Assembly (NCBI GenBank): GCA_965198855.1 | Contig: CBDAPZ010000001.1 | Coordinates: 124,001 to 188,000, forward strand | Length of the DNA stretch: 64,000 nt | Source: BOG-908 sp965198855 | Lineage (GTDB): Bacteria > Pseudomonadota > Alphaproteobacteria > Acetobacterales > Acetobacteraceae | Reading direction: 5' to 3' | In this document: in pieces, positions 16,552 to 26,098 of the stretch | Layout of the letters: each line of letters starts with the position of its first letter | How positions within the stretch are numbered: the first letter of the stretch is position 1 | The notes under the pieces: model-generated | What the model was told of the DNA's origin: nothing | Seen by the model: the letters and a program-made list of their open reading frames with translations, nothing else | The model's database searches: none | Made by a program: the position numbers and the translations under genes

Positions 16552-17622
16552 TTATGCAGCGGTGCCCAGGCGCTGGCCGGAATATTTCGCGGCGCGAATG
16601 CCTTCCCACCAGGTGCGATTGGCCAGATACCAATCGATGGTGCGCCGCAGGCCGCGTTCGAAATCATGCGCCGCCTCCCAGCCGAGCGTGGCTTTCACGT
16701 GGGCAGGATCGATCTCGTAGCGCGCATCGTGGCCCGGCCGGTCGGTGACGAAATGGATCAGCCGCTCGCGCTTGCCGAGCGGATCGGGAATTTTTTCATC
16801 CAGTATGGCGCAGATGGCCCGCACCACATCGATGTTCTTCCGGGGTTGCTGCGCGCCGATCGCGTAGGTCTCGCCGGGCACGCCGCGCTGAAGCACGTCG
16901 AGGAGGGCCACCGCGTGGTCTTCCACGAACAGCCAGTCGCGCGTGTTGCTGCCGTCGCCGTAGATGGGCAGTTTTTCGCCGGCCAGCGCATTGAGCACGA
17001 TCAGCGGGATCAGCTTTTCCGGGAATTGCCAGGGACCGTAGTTGTTCGTCGTGTTGCTGACGATCACCGGCAGCCCATAGGTGTGCATCCAGGCGCGCGC
17101 GAGGTGGTCAGAGGCGGCCTTGCTGGCGGAATACGGGCTGCGCGGATCGTAGGGCGTTGTTTCGGTGAACGGCGGGTCAGTTGGGCCAAGTGCGCCAAAA
17201 ACCTCGTCCGTCGAGACGTGGTGGAAGCGAAATTTAGCCTTCGCCTCGCCCCCCAGCATGTTCCAGTAGGCGCGGGTGGCTTCCAGCAACACGAAGGTGC
17301 CGGTGATGTTGGTGCGGATGAAATCGCCCGGCCCGTCGATCGAGCGGTCCACGTGGCTCTCGGCAGCCAAATGCATCACCGCGTCCGGCCGGTATTCGGC
17401 GAATACCCGCTTCATCGCCTCCGGATCGGCGATGTCAGCCCGTATCAGCGTGTGCTGGTCGTGGTTCTGCCCCTCCTCCAGCGCGTCGAGCGAGGCGGCG
17501 TAGGTCATCTTGTCGACATTGACGATCTGGTGGGGTGTGGTGCGCAGGAGATGGCGCACGACCGCCGATCCTATGAAGCCACAGCCGCCGGTCAGAACAA
17601 TCCGCATGCCCAATACGCTCAT
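16552..17622 (-). CDS. rfbB: dTDP-glucose 4,6-dehydratase
   Basis: A 356-residue extended SDR enzyme converting dTDP-glucose to dTDP-4-dehydro-6-deoxyglucose. Signatures are MRIVLTGGCGFIGSAVV (NAD binding), HLAAESHVDRSIDGP, STDEVFGALG and the catalytic YSASKAASDHL. The first five residues (MSVLG) may not be translated; MRIVLTGG at 17607 is an alternative start. rfbB leads the rfbB-rfbA pair and is divergent from the large glycosyltransferase, with which it shares a 156-base promoter region. Confidence 0.95.
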   Translation of the reverse strand: MSVLGMRIVLTGGCGFIGSAVVRHLLRTTPHQIVNVDKMTYAASLDALEEGQNHDQHTLIRADIADPEAMKRVFAEYRPDAVMHLAAESHVDRSIDGPGDFIRTNITGTFVLLEATRAYWNMLGGEAKAKFRFHHVSTDEVFGALGPTDPPFTETTPYDPRSPYSASKAASDHLARAWMHTYGLPVIVSNTTNNYGPWQFPEKLIPLIVLNALAGEKLPIYGDGSNTRDWLFVEDHAVALLDVLQRGVPGETYAIGAQQPRKNIDVVRAICAILDEKIPDPLGKRERLIHFVTDRPGHDARYEIDPAHVKATLGWEAAHDFERGLRRTIDWYLANRTWWEGIRAAKYSGQRLGTAA

Positions 17623-17778
17623 CTTTTCGTTATCTGGTGTCTATGCACTGCGAGAGCCTGCGATTTCAACTCCAAAGCCGCGGCAAGGCGGTAGCCGCCG
17701 TACGACCTGCCAGCGCGTGCCCGGATTTCTCCGGCTCGCGTCTTGCACCCTACCAGCCAAAGGTTAACCATATCTACT

Positions 17779-20715
17779 ATGAAACGAACGGCCGCGCCTG
17801 CATTCCAGCTTTCCGTTCAGTCCGACGGCACGATCGAGGGGGTTCTGGCCGGCAGCCAGCGGCGCAATGTCGCCGAGCAGATCGCCATATTGCTCGATGG
17901 TACGGTGCATGAGACGGCCGCTCTTGAACCGGCCGCGCGTGGCTTGCGGCGCTTCGTCGGCCGGCTGCCCCGACGGCTGATCTTCAACGAACTGGATATC
18001 CTCACCGTGCCGGGCGGGGAAAGCCTGCTCGGACTTAGGCGGCCCTTGGCTGAGATCTATGCGCTGCGATGGGAGCCGTTGGTCGCCGAGGGGCTGTTCA
18101 TCGCCGGGTCGTTCTCGGCGGCTTCGTTCCTGGCCGACGAACTCGGCATGGAATGCCTCGATGCCGGTAACGCCCTGGCTGCACAGGGTCTGGCTTTGCG
18201 CGACGCCTCGGGCATCTTCCGTTTCCGTCTCCCGCTGCAGGCATTGCTCCGGCCTGGGCAGGTGGCCGCATTGCGGCCGCGCGTCGGCGGCCGCATCTTG
18301 GAGGCGCCGATCCTCACCTTTGAAGCGGCCGGGCAGGGTTTCCTCGGCTGCCTTGACGCCGCCAGCCCCGGCCATGTGGAGGGCTGGGCCATCGATCCCG
18401 CCCATCCGGGCCGGCCGGTCAAACTCGATGTGTTCGTCGACGCCACGCGCGTGGGTAGCGTGATTGCCGATGGCGACCGGCCCGATGTCGAGGCCTTGGG
18501 CGTCGGCGGCGCCGCCTGCGGCTTCATGCTCGTGCTGCCGGACCACCCGGATCCGCTGGCCAGGCGGCGCATCGGCGTGCGCCTTGCCGGCAGCCGCACG
18601 GAACTCGCCGGCAGCCCGCTTTTCATTGATCCGGTGCCGGGCATTGGCGGCTGGTTCGACTCGCTGCACGGCATGGCCGCGCATGGCTGGGCATTCAATC
18701 CGGCCGCACCTGATGTGCCGGTAATGGTGGAGGTGGTCGGCCCCGGTGGCGTGGTGCTGGGTGCCGGCGCCGCCGACCTGTTTCGCGGCGACCTGATGGA
18801 CGCCGAGGTGAATGAAGGGCTGTGCGCCTTCAAGATCGACATCTCGACGCATTTTGAAGCGCTGCTGGACCAGGAGGTGATCGTGCGCGTGGTGGGCGGC
18901 GCCCAACTGGCCGGGTCGCCGAAGCGGGTGACCACTAATCGCAATGTCCTGCGTTTCCTGCATCGCCGCCGCGAGCTCAAACCCGAGGCGGCACAGCGCC
19001 TCAGGCGGATGATGAACTTTCGCGCCCATGGCCACGGCATCAGCTTCATCATGCCGGTGTTCGACACGCCGCGCATCTGGCTGATCGAGGCGCTGGAGAG
19101 CGTGCGCACGCAGTTCTGCGATCCGTGGGAGCTGATCTGCGTCGATGACGGATCGCGCGCACCGCACGTGGCCGACATCCTCGCCGGCTATGCCGCGCGC
19201 GACAAGCGCATTCGAGTGCTAAAATCGCCGCAGAATGTCGGTATCGCACGCGCCGTCAATTTCGGCCTGCGCGTGGCGAAACACGATTACGTCGCCTTCA
19301 TCGATCACGACGACAAGCTGGAGCCCGACGCCGCCTGGCAGCTTCTGCGCGCCGCCCAGGAGAGCGATGCCGATTTGCTCTATAGTGACGAAGCGCAGAC
19401 CACGGAGAATATCGAGGCGATCACCGAATTGCGGCTGCGCCCCGCCTTCAGCCATGATTATTACCTGAGCCATCCGTATTTCGTGCATATCGTCTGTGTA
19501 CGCACCGATCTGGCGCGGCAGGTCGGCGGCTGGGACGAAAGCCTTTCGATTTCCGCGGATGTGGATTTCGTGCTGCGCGCCATCGAGGCGAGCAGGAACG
19601 TGGTGCACGTGCCCGCCGTGCTCTATCGGTGGCGCACCCATTCCACCAGCACAGGCCACGCAAAACAGCAAACCGTGATGGCGGCGACCATGGGCGCGAT
19701 CCAGCGCCATCTCGACCGGCTGCAGACCGGGGCCATCGTGCAGGAGGGTGTGTGGTTCAACCAGTTTCGCATCGACTGGCCGCCGGCTGCGGGAAAAATC
19801 CTGATCGTCATCCCCACCAAGAACAAGGCCGACCTGCTGCGCGTGGCGATCGACTCCGTCGAGCGTTTTTCGGAAGGCGTCGATTACCGCATCGTGGTGA
19901 TCGACCATGCCTCCGACGATGCGGATTCGCGCCTATATCTCGACAGCATTTCAGACCGCCACATCGTGATGCCCTATGCGGGAGAATTTAATTTCTCTCG
20001 CATGAACAACGCGGCGGTCGCAGCGCATGGCGACGACGTGGCATTCATCCTGTTCCTCAACAACGATGTCGAGGCCACGCAGGATGGCTTTCTCGATCGC
20101 CTGCGCCGTCTGGCGGCACGCCCCGATGTCGGTGCCGTCGGCGCCTTACTGATGTACGCCGACAAGACGGTGCAGCATGCCGGCGTGATCTTGGGTTTCA
20201 ACGACTCAGCCGAACATGCGTTGAAGTTCCAGCCGGTGTTCCTCAACGAGCAAGGACGCCGCAATCTCGGCTATAATTGCGCTCTTTCTTCCACACGGGA
20301 TTATTCAGCCGTCACCGCGGCTTGTCTGATGCTGCGGAAATCGGTGTGGGAGGAGGTCGGCGGTTTTGACGAGAGCTTCGGGATCGGCTTCAACGATACC
20401 GATCTGTGCCTGCGCATCGGCGATGCCGGCTATCACATTCTCTATGATGGCAGCACAGTATTGTATCATTACGAATCCGCCACACGCAGCGAGACCAAGC
20501 AGGTGTTCCATCCGGAAGACACGCTGCACATGATCGAGCGCTGGGGCGAAAAGCTGCGCGCTGGCGACCGCTTCTACCACCCCAATCTCAGCCTGCGCAC
20601 GCAAGACCATGTGCCGCGCGAAGACCGCGGCTGCCTCATCTCCAGTAAACCGAGAGCCACCACCCTCGCTCTCGACACGCTCAGACCCACCAAGACGTCA
20701 CCGTCCGGCACATGA
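17779..20715 (+). CDS. large two-domain family 2 glycosyltransferase with N-terminal repeats
   Basis: About 978 residues from the ATG at 17779 (an in-frame TTG at 17743 is an alternative). Residues 1-190 are unrecognised. Two tandem beta-rich repeats follow at about 199-290 and 301-395, each built as GWA..P..P..PV, a strand pair and AD..R.D. The first GT2 domain starts near 420 (HGISFIMPVFDTPRIW, VDDGSRAPHV, FIDHDDKLEP). The second starts near 671 (KILIVIPTKNKADLL, FLNNDVEATQ, GGFDESFGIGFNDTDLCLR). Such proteins polymerise or extend O-antigen or exopolysaccharide. Divergence from rfbB suggests rhamnan or rhamnose-containing glycan synthesis. No transmembrane helix is evident. Confidence 0.88.
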   Translation: MKRTAAPAFQLSVQSDGTIEGVLAGSQRRNVAEQIAILLDGTVHETAALEPAARGLRRFVGRLPRRLIFNELDILTVPGGESLLGLRRPLAEIYALRWEPLVAEGLFIAGSFSAASFLADELGMECLDAGNALAAQGLALRDASGIFRFRLPLQALLRPGQVAALRPRVGGRILEAPILTFEAAGQGFLGCLDAASPGHVEGWAIDPAHPGRPVKLDVFVDATRVGSVIADGDRPDVEALGVGGAACGFMLVLPDHPDPLARRRIGVRLAGSRTELAGSPLFIDPVPGIGGWFDSLHGMAAHGWAFNPAAPDVPVMVEVVGPGGVVLGAGAADLFRGDLMDAEVNEGLCAFKIDISTHFEALLDQEVIVRVVGGAQLAGSPKRVTTNRNVLRFLHRRRELKPEAAQRLRRMMNFRAHGHGISFIMPVFDTPRIWLIEALESVRTQFCDPWELICVDDGSRAPHVADILAGYAARDKRIRVLKSPQNVGIARAVNFGLRVAKHDYVAFIDHDDKLEPDAAWQLLRAAQESDADLLYSDEAQTTENIEAITELRLRPAFSHDYYLSHPYFVHIVCVRTDLARQVGGWDESLSISADVDFVLRAIEASRNVVHVPAVLYRWRTHSTSTGHAKQQTVMAATMGAIQRHLDRLQTGAIVQEGVWFNQFRIDWPPAAGKILIVIPTKNKADLLRVAIDSVERFSEGVDYRIVVIDHASDDADSRLYLDSISDRHIVMPYAGEFNFSRMNNAAVAAHGDDVAFILFLNNDVEATQDGFLDRLRRLAARPDVGAVGALLMYADKTVQHAGVILGFNDSAEHALKFQPVFLNEQGRRNLGYNCALSSTRDYSAVTAACLMLRKSVWEEVGGFDESFGIGFNDTDLCLRIGDAGYHILYDGSTVLYHYESATRSETKQVFHPEDTLHMIERWGEKLRAGDRFYHPNLSLRTQDHVPREDRGCLISSKPRATTLALDTLRPTKTSPSGT

Positions 20716-20748
20716 CTTTTGCGCTGCCACATGGCAGGAGCATGGGCC

Positions 20749-21660
20749 ATGCACAGCATCCACCCGCATCCGATCAACGTCTTTGCCGGCAGCCCGCTCG
20801 ACAGGGCCGATCCCCTGCGCCGCGACGCCGCCTGGATCGCCGAGAAATGCACTCACCCTGCTACGAAATTCGTCCCCGTCTGGCGTAGCCGCAACCTTGT
20901 CGTCGAGGATGCCAATGGCGCACCGCGCCTCGCTACCGTCTCGCCGGATCGGATCGCCCATTGCCTGCCCACAATGCCCTGGGCGCTGCTTGGCATGCTT
21001 GGCGATACACCACATTTCGCCATCGACCTCAGCAGCCTCGACACGCCGTTTCCGTCAGAAACCGCAGCCAGGTTCGAGGATCTTCGGCGTATCGGCACCG
21101 CACTCCCGCCCGATGACGCGGCCATCCTCGCCCATGCGCGCGGCCTCATGCATTGGCGCGCACACCACAAATTCTGCCCGGTCTGCGGCGCCGCCTGCCA
21201 GCCGGAACAAGGCGGCCACGTCATGGCCTGCACCGGCTGCGGCACCCACCACTTCCCGCGCACCGATGCCGCCGTGATCATGGTCGTCACCAGCGGCGAT
21301 CGCATTCTGCTGGGCCATCACGCCCGCTTCCGCGACTATCCCATGTTCACCATCCTCGCCGGCTTCGTGGAAACCGGTGAAACACTGGAAGAAGCCGTGG
21401 CGCGCGAGGTGTTCGAGGAATCCGGCATTCGCGTTGCAAACGTGCGCTACCAGTCCAGCCAGCCCTGGCCGTTCCCCGCCAGCATCATGCTGGGGTTCAG
21501 CGCGGAAGCCGTCACCGAAGAGATCACCTTCGACGGCCACGAATTGCTCGACGTGAGGTGGTTCACGCGAGATCAACTGGAAAATCCAGAGGGGTTTCAG
21601 ATACCGCCGAAAATGTCGATCGCGCGGAGGCTGATCGATGATTGGCGCCTCGCCGGTTGA
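20749..21660 (+). CDS. nudC: NAD(+) diphosphatase NudC (Nudix hydrolase)
   Basis: A 303-residue Nudix enzyme that hydrolyses NADH and can remove NAD caps from RNA. The zinc ribbon CPVCGAAC...CTGCG lies near residues 141-165. The Nudix box GFVETGETLEEAVAREVFEE then SGI follows. Downstream, SQPWPFPASIMLGF is the NudC-specific SQPWPFPxS signature. I place the start at ATG 20749 with AGGAG eight bases upstream; in-frame codons at 20719 (TTG) and 20731 (ATG) are possible. It begins 33 bases after the large glycosyltransferase, so it may be read from the same transcript without a functional link. Confidence 0.93.
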   Translation: MHSIHPHPINVFAGSPLDRADPLRRDAAWIAEKCTHPATKFVPVWRSRNLVVEDANGAPRLATVSPDRIAHCLPTMPWALLGMLGDTPHFAIDLSSLDTPFPSETAARFEDLRRIGTALPPDDAAILAHARGLMHWRAHHKFCPVCGAACQPEQGGHVMACTGCGTHHFPRTDAAVIMVVTSGDRILLGHHARFRDYPMFTILAGFVETGETLEEAVAREVFEESGIRVANVRYQSSQPWPFPASIMLGFSAEAVTEEITFDGHELLDVRWFTRDQLENPEGFQIPPKMSIARRLIDDWRLAG

Positions 21661-21664
21661 GGGG

Positions 21665-21830
21665 CTAGGCCAAGGTGCTGTGCCCCCTGGACCCCCGCGA
21701 GGGGGAACCCCCCGTGGACCGGCACTCTTGCCTTCCAACAATGGAGGTCTGGAAGGCCACCCTCCAGCGGGCGCGACACCAAAACGCCACCGGTTCAAGT
21801 GCCGGTGGCGCGGGGGCAGAGCCCCCGGCC
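21665..21830. repeat. G/C-rich compound hairpin repeat, inverted homologue of the 15.5 kb copy
   Basis: Between nudC and the convergent trxA. CGCCACCGG (21785-21793) pairs with CCGGTGGCG (21802-21810), followed by CGGGGGC/GCCCCCG (21811-21827). Read on the minus strand, about 100 bases match the 15415 copy almost exactly, including the segment with GTGTCGCGCCCGCTGGAGG. It lacks the 70-base nested inverted repeat present in that copy. Position between convergent genes fits a bidirectional terminator. Confidence 0.8.
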
Positions 21831-21837
21831 TAGCCTC

Positions 21838-22164
21838 TCAGATCGACGAAGCCACCCATTCCTTGAGCGCGCTCTTCGGCGCAGCGCCGACCTTCGTCGC
21901 GGCCGGCTTGCCGTCCTTGAACATGATCAGCGTCGGGATGCCGCGCACGCCATAATTGTTGGGTGTCTGCGGATTCTCGTCGATATTCACCTTAACCACG
22001 CGCACGCGGCCGGCGTATTCGGCGCCGATCTCTTCGAGTGCCGGCGCGATCATTTTGCAGGGGCCGCACCATTCGGCCCAAAAATCCACCAGCACGGGCC
22101 CGGTGGCTTTCAGCACATCGGCCTCGAACGTGTCGTCGGTGGTAGCGACGGTATTGGCACTCAT
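21838..22164 (-). CDS. trxA: thioredoxin
   Basis: A 108-residue thioredoxin with the redox motif WAEWCGPCKM and the cis-proline segment RGIPTLIMF. The start is the ATG at 22164, with AGGAG seven to eleven bases upstream; the frame is open further upstream but the extension is not thioredoxin-like. It follows addA by 55 bases. addA-trxA adjacency is common in alphaproteobacteria. It is a general cytosolic disulfide reductase. Confidence 0.96.
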   Translation of the reverse strand: MSANTVATTDDTFEADVLKATGPVLVDFWAEWCGPCKMIAPALEEIGAEYAGRVRVVKVNIDENPQTPNNYGVRGIPTLIMFKDGKPAATKVGAAPKSALKEWVASSI

Positions 22165-22219
22165 GAAAATTGGTCTCCTGAGAGGCTTCGAAATCAAAAT
22201 GGTCAGGTCGCAGCGGCGA

Positions 22220-25200
22220 TCAAGCGGCGAGGGGTGACCGTGCCGCGCCGGGTGCATGTCTGTCCAGCAACGCATCGGGGAGGTGCATGATGCGTGGGCC
22301 ATCTGTCCAGATCAGCACGCATTGGGTGGGCCTATCGGGGGCGATCAGGCGGAGCATCGCGCGGTAGGCCGACATCTGGCGGAGGTACATGATAGGCACG
22401 TCCTCGGGGGTTTTTGGCACGCGACCGGTCTTGTAGTCGGCGATCAGCACGCGGTCCGGCAGGATGGCGAGCCGGTCCACCTGGCCGGAGATCACGTTAG
22501 TCCCGACCAGCCCGGTAAGCGGCTGTTCGGCGCGGCTGCCGGGGCCGAAGAGCGGCGTAAGCGACGGGTCTTCCAGCACGGCGAGTGCTTCCGCGGCGAG
22601 TTTCGCCGGCTCGGCCAGGCCCAGGGACGGGCGGCCGGCATAGGTTTCTGCCGCGTGTCTGCGGGCGTTTGGCGGCAGGTTCGGCAGATGCTGCAGCAAG
22701 GCGTGCATGGCCAGCCCGCGGGCAAAACGATCGAGCTGACCGGTTTGCGCCAGCGGTGAACGCGCGGCAGGGACAGGGCCGAATTCGATGCCGTCCGGCC
22801 GGCTTGGGGCCAAGGGGCGTGGCAAAGCCGGTTCCGGCGGCAAGGGAGATGGTCGCCAGTCGGGCGCCTGTCCCGCCCAGCCTGGCAGGGCGATCGTTGT
22901 CTGGGTTGCCGTTTGTATTGTTGCTGCGGCCGGAGAGATCTGCCTGGTCTGGACGGTCAGGGCTTGTCCGGGCCAAGCGGTGAAATCGGCGCCCTGTGCT
23001 TCCAGCGCCTGCATGCCGTGCTCGACCAGCTGGTACCAGCTACCTTCGGCAGGCTTGGCCATTTCCCAGCCGCAGATCAGCAGGCGATCGCGCGCGCGGG
23101 TCAGCGCCACGTAAAGCAGGCGGTGGTATTCTTCGAGCGCCTTTACCGCCTGTGCCTCGCGGAGCCGCGATACTGCCGCACACCGGAACTGCGCATTGGG
23201 TTCCCAGAGCGGCAGGTCGGCACCGGACTGTTCATCCGTCGCCCAGACAAGGCCGCGTTCGGCTGGCGGCAGACCGGTGGTGTCGGGCAGGATCACCAAC
23301 GGCGCTTCGAGGCCTTTGCTGCCGTGCACGGTCATGATGCGCACGCTGTCGCCGGCGGCTTCCGCCTCGCGCTTCACCTCGGCGGCCGACAAGCGCAGCC
23401 AGTGCAGGAAGCCTTGCAGAGAAGGCGGGTGCGTTGCCGCGTGCTGCAGGGCGGCGCCCAAAAGCTCGTCGACGGGTTCGGCCGCTTCCGGGCCGAGCCG
23501 TGCGAAGAGGCGTGCGCGGCCGCCAAGCGGACCCAGCGCCTCGCTGAGCAGCGCGTATGGCTGTGCGTAATCCACCCGGCTGAGCAGGGAGGAGAAGAAA
23601 TCCAGTGCCGACTGCCATTCCGGGCGCTCGCCGGTGCGGCTGCGCAGCACATCCCACAGCGAGCCGGTGCGCTGTGCCGCGAGGTGCATCAGGCTGTCAT
23701 CACTCAGGCCACCGAGAGGCGAGACGAGCATCTCCGCCAGCGATAGATCGTCTTGCGGCAGCAGAAGCGCATCGCAGAGGGAGAGAAGATCCTGCACCGC
23801 GGGCTGTTCGGTGAGCACCATGCGATCCAACCCGGCGACCGGCACGTTGCGCGCTTTCAGCGCCCGCACGAGTGCGCTGGCAAAGGCGCCGCGACGGCGC
23901 ACCAGCACGAGTATGTCGCCGGGGCGAAGCTGCCGGTTGGGGCCGGTCGTCTGCTCGGCAATCCAGCGCGCGAGTTCATTCACAAGCGTCTGCGGTGCCG
24001 AGATCTGCGCCTGGTTGCGCAGCGGGATGGACCAGGGCGTGTGCTCCGGCGCGACGGGCCGCGGCGCCAGCGGCCATAATTCTACACGCCCGGCTTGGCC
24101 GAGCCGGTGGGCGATATGGTGCAAGGGCGGCTCGCCGGCTTCGATCACGCCGGCTTCCGCCGCGGCGCCGTTGAACACGGCATCGACCAAGGCGAGCACC
24201 GGTTCGGTCGAACGGAACGAGGTTTTCAGCGCCACTTCGCGCCAGCCAAGGCCGGAATGCTGCACGCGTTTCGCGAAGACGCCGCGCCAGAAATCGAATT
24301 CTTCGGGTGCCGCACCCTGGAACGAGTAGATCGATTGCTTACGGTCGCCCACGGCGAACATCGTGCGAGCAAGCCCGGCCTCTTCGTGTGCGCCTTCGCC
24401 GGTGAAGAAATCCGCCGTGAGCCGATCGGCGATGTTCCATTGTGCAGGGGCGGTGTCCTGCACCTCGTCGAGCAGTAGGTGGTCCAGCCCGCCATCGAGC
24501 TTGAAGAGCACCCAGGCAGTGCCGATGGCTTGGTCATCCAGAAGCTTGAAACTGCGGCCGATCAGGTCGTCGTAATCCAGTTGGGCGCGGTGTTCCTGTC
24601 CTTGGCCATGCAGTCGCAGGATCGGCCCGGCGAGTTTCAGCAGGGCGGCGGACGCGGCAGCAAGCGCGCGAGCGCGGCGCGCGTCGAGCAGACTGGCAAG
24701 GCGAGTCTGTTCGGTGGCACAGGCGGGAATGATGTGCGGGTGTTTATCGGAGAGCTTCTTGTTGGCGAAGATGCTCAGGCCACGCGGCTCTCCATCGGCG
24801 CGGAAGAACTCCTCCAGCCATTGATCGAGGAACTCGCAGCGCGTCTCGGCGGGCAAAGCGAGCCAGTCCAGCATGCGTGCCGCGCGCGCGCGCACCGTGT
24901 CGCTGCCGCCTTCGGCCACCAGGCGCAGGATGTCCCTAAGCCCGTCCGCTTCCGGCCACTCCGCGGCGGCGGCCAGCAGGGCGACCTCCTCGTCGAACGT
25001 CACGCCGGCGGCCCGCGCGAAAGCCGCCTGCAACTCGGCCGGCGGCAGCTGCAAGGCCGTCGCCAGCCGGTCGCTCTTCTCCTCGAGTGCGGCCGTCAAT
25101 GCACCGAACGCTTCGGCATTCACCAGCCCGGCGAGTGTTGCCAGTGCTTCGGTGTCCGCTTCCGGCAGCACGGTTTCACGGGCCTCTTCGAGCGCGCTGC

Positions 25201-25639
25201 GTGCCTCGGAGGGTTCCACGAGCTGGAAATGCGGGGAGATCTGCGCCTCGAGCGGGAAGCGCTTGAGCAGCGACTGGCAAAAGGCGTGGATGGTAGCGAT
25301 ACGCATGCCGCCCGGCAGATCAAGCACATGCGCGAACAGCGCCCGCGCCCGTCCGAGCTTGGCGGGACCAACTTTCATCTCGTCGAGTTCGCGCGCCAGC
25401 GACGCATCATCCAGCGTCACCCAGCCGCCGAGCCGCTTTTGCAGCCGTATCGCCATCTCGGCGGCGGCGGCCTTGGTATAGGTGAGGCAGAGGATGCGTG
25501 CTGGGTCGGCACCTTCCAGCATCAGCCGCAGCAGCCGATCGACCAGCAATTTTGTCTTGCCGGTGCCTGCGTGGGCGGAGACGAAGGCGGAAACGCGCGG
25601 ATCCGATGCGGTAAGCTGGGTATCGGCTGCCGCGTTCAT
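22220..25639 (-). CDS. addA: double-strand break repair helicase-nuclease AddA
   Basis: A 1139-residue UvrD-type helicase fused to a C-terminal PD-(D/E)XK nuclease. Helicase motifs in order are SAHAGTGKTKLL (about 22), TYTKAAAAEMA, HAFCQSLLKRFP, LLLDEVQDTAPAQW, GDRKQSIYSFQGA, TVHGSKGLEAPLV and YVALTRARDRLL. The nuclease core GQVDRLAI...LIADYKTGR is intact near residue 1080. AddA normally works with AddB to process DNA ends for recombination. In many alphaproteobacteria addB lies immediately upstream; here that place is taken by a TIGR02300 gene and addB is absent from the window. Confidence 0.95.
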   Translation of the reverse strand: MNAAADTQLTASDPRVSAFVSAHAGTGKTKLLVDRLLRLMLEGADPARILCLTYTKAAAAEMAIRLQKRLGGWVTLDDASLARELDEMKVGPAKLGRARALFAHVLDLPGGMRIATIHAFCQSLLKRFPLEAQISPHFQLVEPSEARSALEEARETVLPEADTEALATLAGLVNAEAFGALTAALEEKSDRLATALQLPPAELQAAFARAAGVTFDEEVALLAAAAEWPEADGLRDILRLVAEGGSDTVRARAARMLDWLALPAETRCEFLDQWLEEFFRADGEPRGLSIFANKKLSDKHPHIIPACATEQTRLASLLDARRARALAAASAALLKLAGPILRLHGQGQEHRAQLDYDDLIGRSFKLLDDQAIGTAWVLFKLDGGLDHLLLDEVQDTAPAQWNIADRLTADFFTGEGAHEEAGLARTMFAVGDRKQSIYSFQGAAPEEFDFWRGVFAKRVQHSGLGWREVALKTSFRSTEPVLALVDAVFNGAAAEAGVIEAGEPPLHHIAHRLGQAGRVELWPLAPRPVAPEHTPWSIPLRNQAQISAPQTLVNELARWIAEQTTGPNRQLRPGDILVLVRRRGAFASALVRALKARNVPVAGLDRMVLTEQPAVQDLLSLCDALLLPQDDLSLAEMLVSPLGGLSDDSLMHLAAQRTGSLWDVLRSRTGERPEWQSALDFFSSLLSRVDYAQPYALLSEALGPLGGRARLFARLGPEAAEPVDELLGAALQHAATHPPSLQGFLHWLRLSAAEVKREAEAAGDSVRIMTVHGSKGLEAPLVILPDTTGLPPAERGLVWATDEQSGADLPLWEPNAQFRCAAVSRLREAQAVKALEEYHRLLYVALTRARDRLLICGWEMAKPAEGSWYQLVEHGMQALEAQGADFTAWPGQALTVQTRQISPAAATIQTATQTTIALPGWAGQAPDWRPSPLPPEPALPRPLAPSRPDGIEFGPVPAARSPLAQTGQLDRFARGLAMHALLQHLPNLPPNARRHAAETYAGRPSLGLAEPAKLAAEALAVLEDPSLTPLFGPGSRAEQPLTGLVGTNVISGQVDRLAILPDRVLIADYKTGRVPKTPEDVPIMYLRQMSAYRAMLRLIAPDRPTQCVLIWTDGPRIMHLPDALLDRHAPGAARSPLAA

Positions 25640-25684
25640 CGGAAAAGCGGGCCGGTCACCGACCGGCCCACGCCACTCTCAGCG

Positions 25685-26047
25685 TCAGTTTTCCGGCGGC
25701 TCGTCCAGGACGGCTTCGACTTCAACGTCGTCATCCGCATCGGCATCCACCTCTGCCACATCGGCGTCCTCATCGGCTTCGACCTCGTCGTCATCCGTCA
25801 AAAGCACGGGTGCGGCATCGTCATCCGCTTCGCGGGCGGCAGGCGACGGGCCTTTCATCATGCGATGCCGTGTCGCCGGGCTGCGTCGCATCGGCGGCGG
25901 ACGCGGCACTTCCGGCGGCTGTTCGGTGCCGCATTTCGGGCAGACAGGTGGGAGGCGTGCCAAATCGTAGAAGCGCGTGGCACAGGAGACGCACACGCGC
26001 TTGCTGCCGATACCCGGCAGCCGTATCGCAATTGCTTCGTAAGTCAT
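25685..26047 (-). CDS. TIGR02300 / FYDLN-acid family protein
   Basis: A 120-residue protein with a zinc-ribbon-like N-terminus (KRVCVSCATRFYDLARLPPVCPKCG) and a highly acidic Asp/Glu tail from about residue 75. This architecture defines the FYDLN-acid family, conserved in alphaproteobacteria and of unknown function. Family members are usually about 105-130 residues, and the typical N-terminus before KRVC is shorter, so a downstream start cannot be excluded. It precedes addA by 45 bases on the same strand. Confidence 0.85.
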   Translation of the reverse strand: MTYEAIAIRLPGIGSKRVCVSCATRFYDLARLPPVCPKCGTEQPPEVPRPPPMRRSPATRHRMMKGPSPAAREADDDAAPVLLTDDDEVEADEDADVAEVDADADDDVEVEAVLDEPPEN

Positions 26048-26098
26048 GCCCGGCTGGCCGGCCGGGCAATCACGCCAGATAAGAGAAGTGTCACGCTC

